64,000 bases of DNA from Microstegium vimineum (taxonomy: Eukaryota > Streptophyta > Magnoliopsida > Poales > Poaceae). The notes below the pieces were generated by a model that was given only the letters and a program-made list of their open reading frames with translations, was not told the DNA's origin and searched no databases. The translations under genes and the position numbers were made by a program. Shown in pieces: positions 60,384-64,000 of the stretch (positions are counted from its first letter, which is position 1; each line of letters starts with the position of its first letter). The stretch covers positions 20,979,376-21,043,375 of the forward strand of contig CM039139.1 of the NCBI GenBank assembly GCA_022036555.1. The letters run 5' to 3'.

Positions 60384-63231
60384 TTATTTCTCTGAGAAGT
60401 ACATGGTATCCTGAAAATGAAGCAGCTCATTTCCCCAGGAGGTCCATCTGGGAAACAACTCTCTGGCAAAAAGCTCGATGCACCTTGAAGGTTTAGGACC
60501 TGGAATATATTCTGAAAGTAATTCTTGTACAGGTTAAGGATCTAGTGATTGAACATCTGTTATATCCAGCTAAAATGGCCATATTGCACTAGTGTCTATT
60601 CCAAAGTTATAAAGACAAGGGACACTTGCAAGGAAGGATACTCTCAAGGGGAGGTTTCCTTGAGTGAGCACCTGGGACACTCATGATTACTTGGCTTCCT
60701 TCTAAAAACTTGAAGTTTGACCCTTGCTTAGCATTTGTGTTCTACATAAACGAATCAGGAGAACATAATCAATGAATTTAAGAATACAACTGCAGAACTA
60801 AAGTCACAGTCAAGATTCGGGACAACTAAGCTGGTGGGATAAACTTACAACATTTATGTAGCCAAGGAGGAGGCACTCATAAGGCCTGTGATGGAACAAG
60901 TCTAAATCACCAATTAGAGAACCATCAGGTTTCACCTATAATTGGCAAAGATTTTAGAACCAAAATGCAGAAAAAATAATAATGTCACTACAAAATTAAT
61001 AAACGTATCAATGAAAAATACTGTTGCGGAAGGTGCCAAATGAGCATCAAATGTAAACCTTAAGCCAATAAAACACGATGGGATCTTTCACCCCCCAAGA
61101 AGGAAGCAGTTCTTTCTCAACAAACACCCGCAGTTTCTCCCTATTTGTAATCCACAAAACAAGCAGTGCTCCGGCTGGATGGGCAAGTTCTTGCACTGGA
61201 AGATACAACAAATATCTGTTGGGAAGTGTAGGATACCTGTGGCATAAATATTTAAATGAATGATTTATTACTCTTATAAGGTTCCTAACTGGTAACAAAC
61301 TATAAACACTGAAAATTACAACTAAGAAGATGATGGATGCCTATGAACGTGAACACATTCTAACCATAAATGGTTTAGTTTGTAACAGCCAACTCATGCA
61401 TATAAGTTCATAGAATAAAACTATACAGCCTAGACGCTATATGGTCAGCTAAGGGCATTAATGATATCTGCACTATATTGGACACCGTACAAGAAATTTG
61501 CAGTGGCAAAAAGAATGGACCTCAAGAACTGGAGCACATATTGGAAAGTTTTGGTAACATGCAAGCATCACATTCTGACTTGAAAGTCAGTTAAAGAGCA
61601 TATTTAAAATGTAGTAAAAACCAAGAGCATGTACAGTAAGCAAAGTGCAAAATAAGCCTCCATGATGTGGACCCAGACTTAGTCAATAGGCTCACCAAGT
61701 GCTCTAGGGACTCTACTTGACAGACAACAAAGTACAAAATCACTGTTAAATACCTGTTCACTTCATATTCATTGATATATGTTCACTTCATATTCATTGA
61801 TATAGCACATCTGAAAACAGTAGACTTACTCTTCTTTCTGACGAACACATCCATTCTCCCAAGGCGGGTCAACAACTATAAGATTATACCCTTGATCTGG
61901 ACTACCTAGAGAAAAAAGGGTAACACACAATGAATTAGGGAATCAAGTAAATTTGACAACACAATTATCACAAGCATTGAAATATGTCAGCATATTTAGC
62001 CATCAAAGGTGCTACATTGTAACTTACAAGGTATGAGATCTCTAACCCGTTTGAAGTCAGTCTTTATGTCAACGGGTCACCGAAAGCATGAAAAATTAAT
62101 TCGAAATTAAGGACAGATCACTCAGCTGAAACTTTTGAGCATGAGTTAGCTGAAACTATACATAACAAAGAAGAACGGTATTTATGTACCATCAAGAAGC
62201 AACTTCCTCTTGGTAAAATATAACGCCTATTCTGGAATTCTCCTTCTGCCTCGTCAATCCCTTCAACACTGATTATGCTATTAAATAGAGGAAATGATGT
62301 TTTTTGTGCATGAAAGGAACCTAAGAAATTAGAATGAATAAACACTGCTTCAGCATTGCATCATGTACCTCCAAACATGGTAAAAAAAAAGAATAAAAAA
62401 CATCTGTTTCATTACTTTACCTTCCTCACTATCCAGAACATGGGGTTTCCGGAAGCAAAGAGTGATCTCATAGAAAGGTGCTCGCCATGAGGTCCCAAGC
62501 TCAACGAAATTATTCTCAGAACCACTTCTTGCATCAAGTGTGTGCTCATTGCCTTTGATTGTCTTGGAAATGTACTCCAGTAGATGTTTAGCCTTAACGA
62601 GTGATTCATGTGCGTTCAACAGTAAAAGCCTCGCTTCCTAGCAGAAGTTAACCACAACACCTTCAAGTTCAAGCACTAAACACAACTTACTAAACATGAA
62701 CAGATTCCAGAGTTCTTCCCCCACAACCTTAAATAAGCATTATGTTTTCACTTGTCACTAGTTAAAATTCTAAATCCCCTGGCAAGCTGTCAAAGCAAAG
62801 CCATGATCCAAGTAATAACTCAGTTACACCGATCAGTTTAAAGTTTCGAAAAAAACTACCAGTTTAAACCAAACTATGTTACCATTTAGTCAACTTAGCA
62901 TTACTTTGCCACAGTGATAAAGCAGTGTAACACATCACCTGGTGCCGGGCTTCAGCGATCTGCTCCATGGGATTGAGCTCCCTGGGCTTCGACTTCTGAT
63001 TACGCTTGCGCTTCCTCCGTTTCTCGGCCCGCTCGATCTCTGGCTCGCCTTCCTGACGCTGGGGCTGAAGCTTCGGGAGTAGTATGCAGAAGGGACGATG
63101 CGGAAGCGCTGGTAGGACGCGTTGAGGAGGCGGACCGGGTCGAGGAAAGTGGCTCCGGTGCTGGTGCTGGTGCCATCAAGGCGGTAGATGCCGGTGGCCT
63201 CAAACGACTGCAGCTCGTCGCAGACTTCCAT
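60384..63231 (-). CDS. METTL4-like MT-A70 N6-adenine methyltransferase (frameshift in exon 1)
   Basis: Nine exons: 62939-63231, 62421-62637, 62190-62320, 62028-62061, 61830-61905, 61059-61236, 60849-60935, 60642-60726 and 60384-60511. The start at 63229-63231 (MEVCDELQSFEATGIYRLD) is preferred over an upstream in-frame ATG at 63370-63372, because plant homologues begin there. The catalytic motif DPPW is in exon 5 (LIVVDPPWENG, about residue 238), followed by LPVQELAHPAGALLVLWITN, VPGAHSRKPP and RCIELFARE...WTSWGNE. Exons 2-9 add up to 936 nt in one frame. Exon 1 is 293 nt where 294 is needed: after SYYSRSFSP-type sequence the frame slips near 63057-63064, and the proper continuation RQEGEPEIERAEKRRKRKR lies in the next frame. 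The exon 8/9 donor (GAGA|GTATCC) is my least certain junction. METTL4 enzymes make m6Am in U2 snRNA or DNA 6mA. Confidence 0.85.
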
Positions 63232-63668
63232 CTGCGGCGGCAGCGGCAAGGGTTTGGGAGAATCTGAACTCTGAACCGCTGGGTCTCCTTCCGTCGAGCC
63301 GGCACAGAGGGCCGAGCGTCGCCGCCACCGCCGACGACCGAGTTTGTGAGCCTTCTCCAGCCCTCCCTCCATCTCAGGTAAGCGCCGCCGCCGAGCAGCC
63401 CCGGACCGGGAGCGAGCGCGCGGGCGTGGAGGTCAGCCAGCCAGGGAGGCACGCGCTGTCAGTTGGGTTCAACTATCCTGGTTCCCATCAGGCCCACCAG
63501 TCATCGACTCATCAGATACTCAACGAGCAAAACGTGAATTGATACAGTGGTCCGGGAAGAAAAAAAATTCTGTGCATCCGAGGTGCAAAAGGACCCGTGT
63601 GCAGCGCCGCAATCCGAAGAAGCGAAGCAACCAACCCCCGAAATCTTCAACGCCTACGCCGCCGCGCC
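63232..63668. promoter_or_regulatory. Shared divergent promoter region
   Basis: 437 bp separate the METTL4-like start (minus) from the CRT-like transporter start (plus), so both promoters and 5' UTRs must overlap or abut here. GC-rich without an obvious TATA box on either strand. Confidence 0.5.
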
Positions 63669-64000
63669 ATGCCCGTCCCGCACCTCCTCTCGACGCTTTC
63701 CCTACCCTCCCCGCCGCCGCCCCTCCTCCGCAATGGAGCGCCATGGCGGTGCCGGACGCTACTCCGTGCCGCCCTACGGCTACCGCCTCCGCCTCCCCTG
63801 GGGCTCGCCGCGACCCGTGGCGATGGTGGGAGGCGGTTCGTCGGGACGCTGGGCTCGAATAGAGCGCGAGCGGCTGGTGCGTTTAGGATTTCTGCGATCT
63901 CCGGAGACGGTGGTGGCGGTGGTGGTGGTGGTACGGGCATCGCGGCGGCAGCGGCCGCCACTGTGGTCTTTGCTGTGATGAACCGGGTGCTCTACAAGCT
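63669..64000 (+). CDS. CRT-like (chloroquine-resistance-transporter-like) plastid transporter, first exon, cut by right edge
   Basis: An open frame starts at the ATG at 63669-63671 and has no stop through 64000 (110 codons plus 2 nt). It opens MPVPHLLSTLSLPSPPPPLL and is Arg/Ala/Pro-rich with almost no acidic residues, like a chloroplast transit peptide. After a Gly run it enters TVVFAVMNRVLYKL, which matches the first membrane segment of plant CLT proteins (Arabidopsis CLT1-type, (A)NRVLYKLALVP). CLTs export thiols such as glutathione precursors from plastids. The other frames here contain competing ORFs but lack this match. Identity rests on one short stretch, so it is probable rather than sure. 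Confidence 0.7.
   Translation, partial: MPVPHLLSTLSLPSPPPPLLRNGAPWRCRTLLRAALRLPPPPPLGLAATRGDGGRRFVGTLGSNRARAAGAFRISAISGDGGGGGGGGTGIAAAAAATVVFAVMNRVLYK

Noticed and set aside
63539..63978. Plus- and minus-strand ORFs of 104-143 codons at the right edge
   Set aside because: The third plus frame, open to the edge, matches a CRT-like transporter start and explains the composition.
1..64000. CRISPR arrays, operons, phage or other prokaryotic systems
   Set aside because: The window is intron-containing plant nuclear DNA; the short tandem repeats lack spacer structure.
1..64000. Conserved plant microRNA hairpins
   Set aside because: I looked for mature sequences of common families by eye and saw none; a proper search was not possible.

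Overview
The window is nuclear DNA of a grass, probably a panicoid or andropogonoid species. The evidence is long GC-rich coding exons with phased GT-AG introns, grass-type gene families, and a dense load of MITEs, Helitron, hAT, PIF/Harbinger and LINE remnants between genes. The species cannot be fixed from the sequence alone. Two 100-base N runs mark assembly gaps.

Layout, left to right. 1-3992 (-): SRP68, the 68-kDa subunit of the signal recognition particle, running off the left edge; exon 2 has an in-frame stop, exon 3 lacks two bases, and a 1.3-kb element sits in intron 2. 4.0-7.0 kb: a 93-bp tandem duplication, nested small transposons and a decayed LINE. 7674-10114 (+): a secreted vicilin-like cupin with a very long charged tail. 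10831-13888 (-): CSN4 of the COP9 signalosome, cut by the first gap. 14-20.3 kb: intergenic. 20818-23403 (+): an INDETERMINATE-DOMAIN zinc-finger transcription factor. 26.8-32.0 kb: a two-gene PIF/Harbinger transposon whose transposase is intact while its Myb/SANT partner has two in-frame stops. 32-38.4 kb: intergenic, with a tRNA-Phe 3' half. 38409-39368 (-): an OVATE family protein. 39.4-54.7 kb: a gene-poor block of MITEs, microsatellites, a non-autonomous hAT and a gap. 54748-56530: a non-autonomous Helitron ending 36 bp past the stop codon of the next gene. 56567-58929 (-): DNA-3-methyladenine glycosylase I. 60384-63231 (-): METTL4-like MT-A70 adenine methyltransferase with a one-base frameshift in exon 1. 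63669-64000 (+): the first exon of a CRT-like plastid transporter, head to head with METTL4 and running off the right edge.

The genes are unrelated housekeeping, developmental and seed genes and do not form a pathway or cluster. I rebuilt exon boundaries by eye from reading frame, phase and splice sites; all coordinates given this way add up to open frames except where a lesion is stated. I found no clearly new biological system. The observations most worth checking are the disabled 5' exons of SRP68, the frameshift in METTL4, the Helitron abutting the glycosylase gene, the half-dead Harbinger element, and the tRNA fragment.
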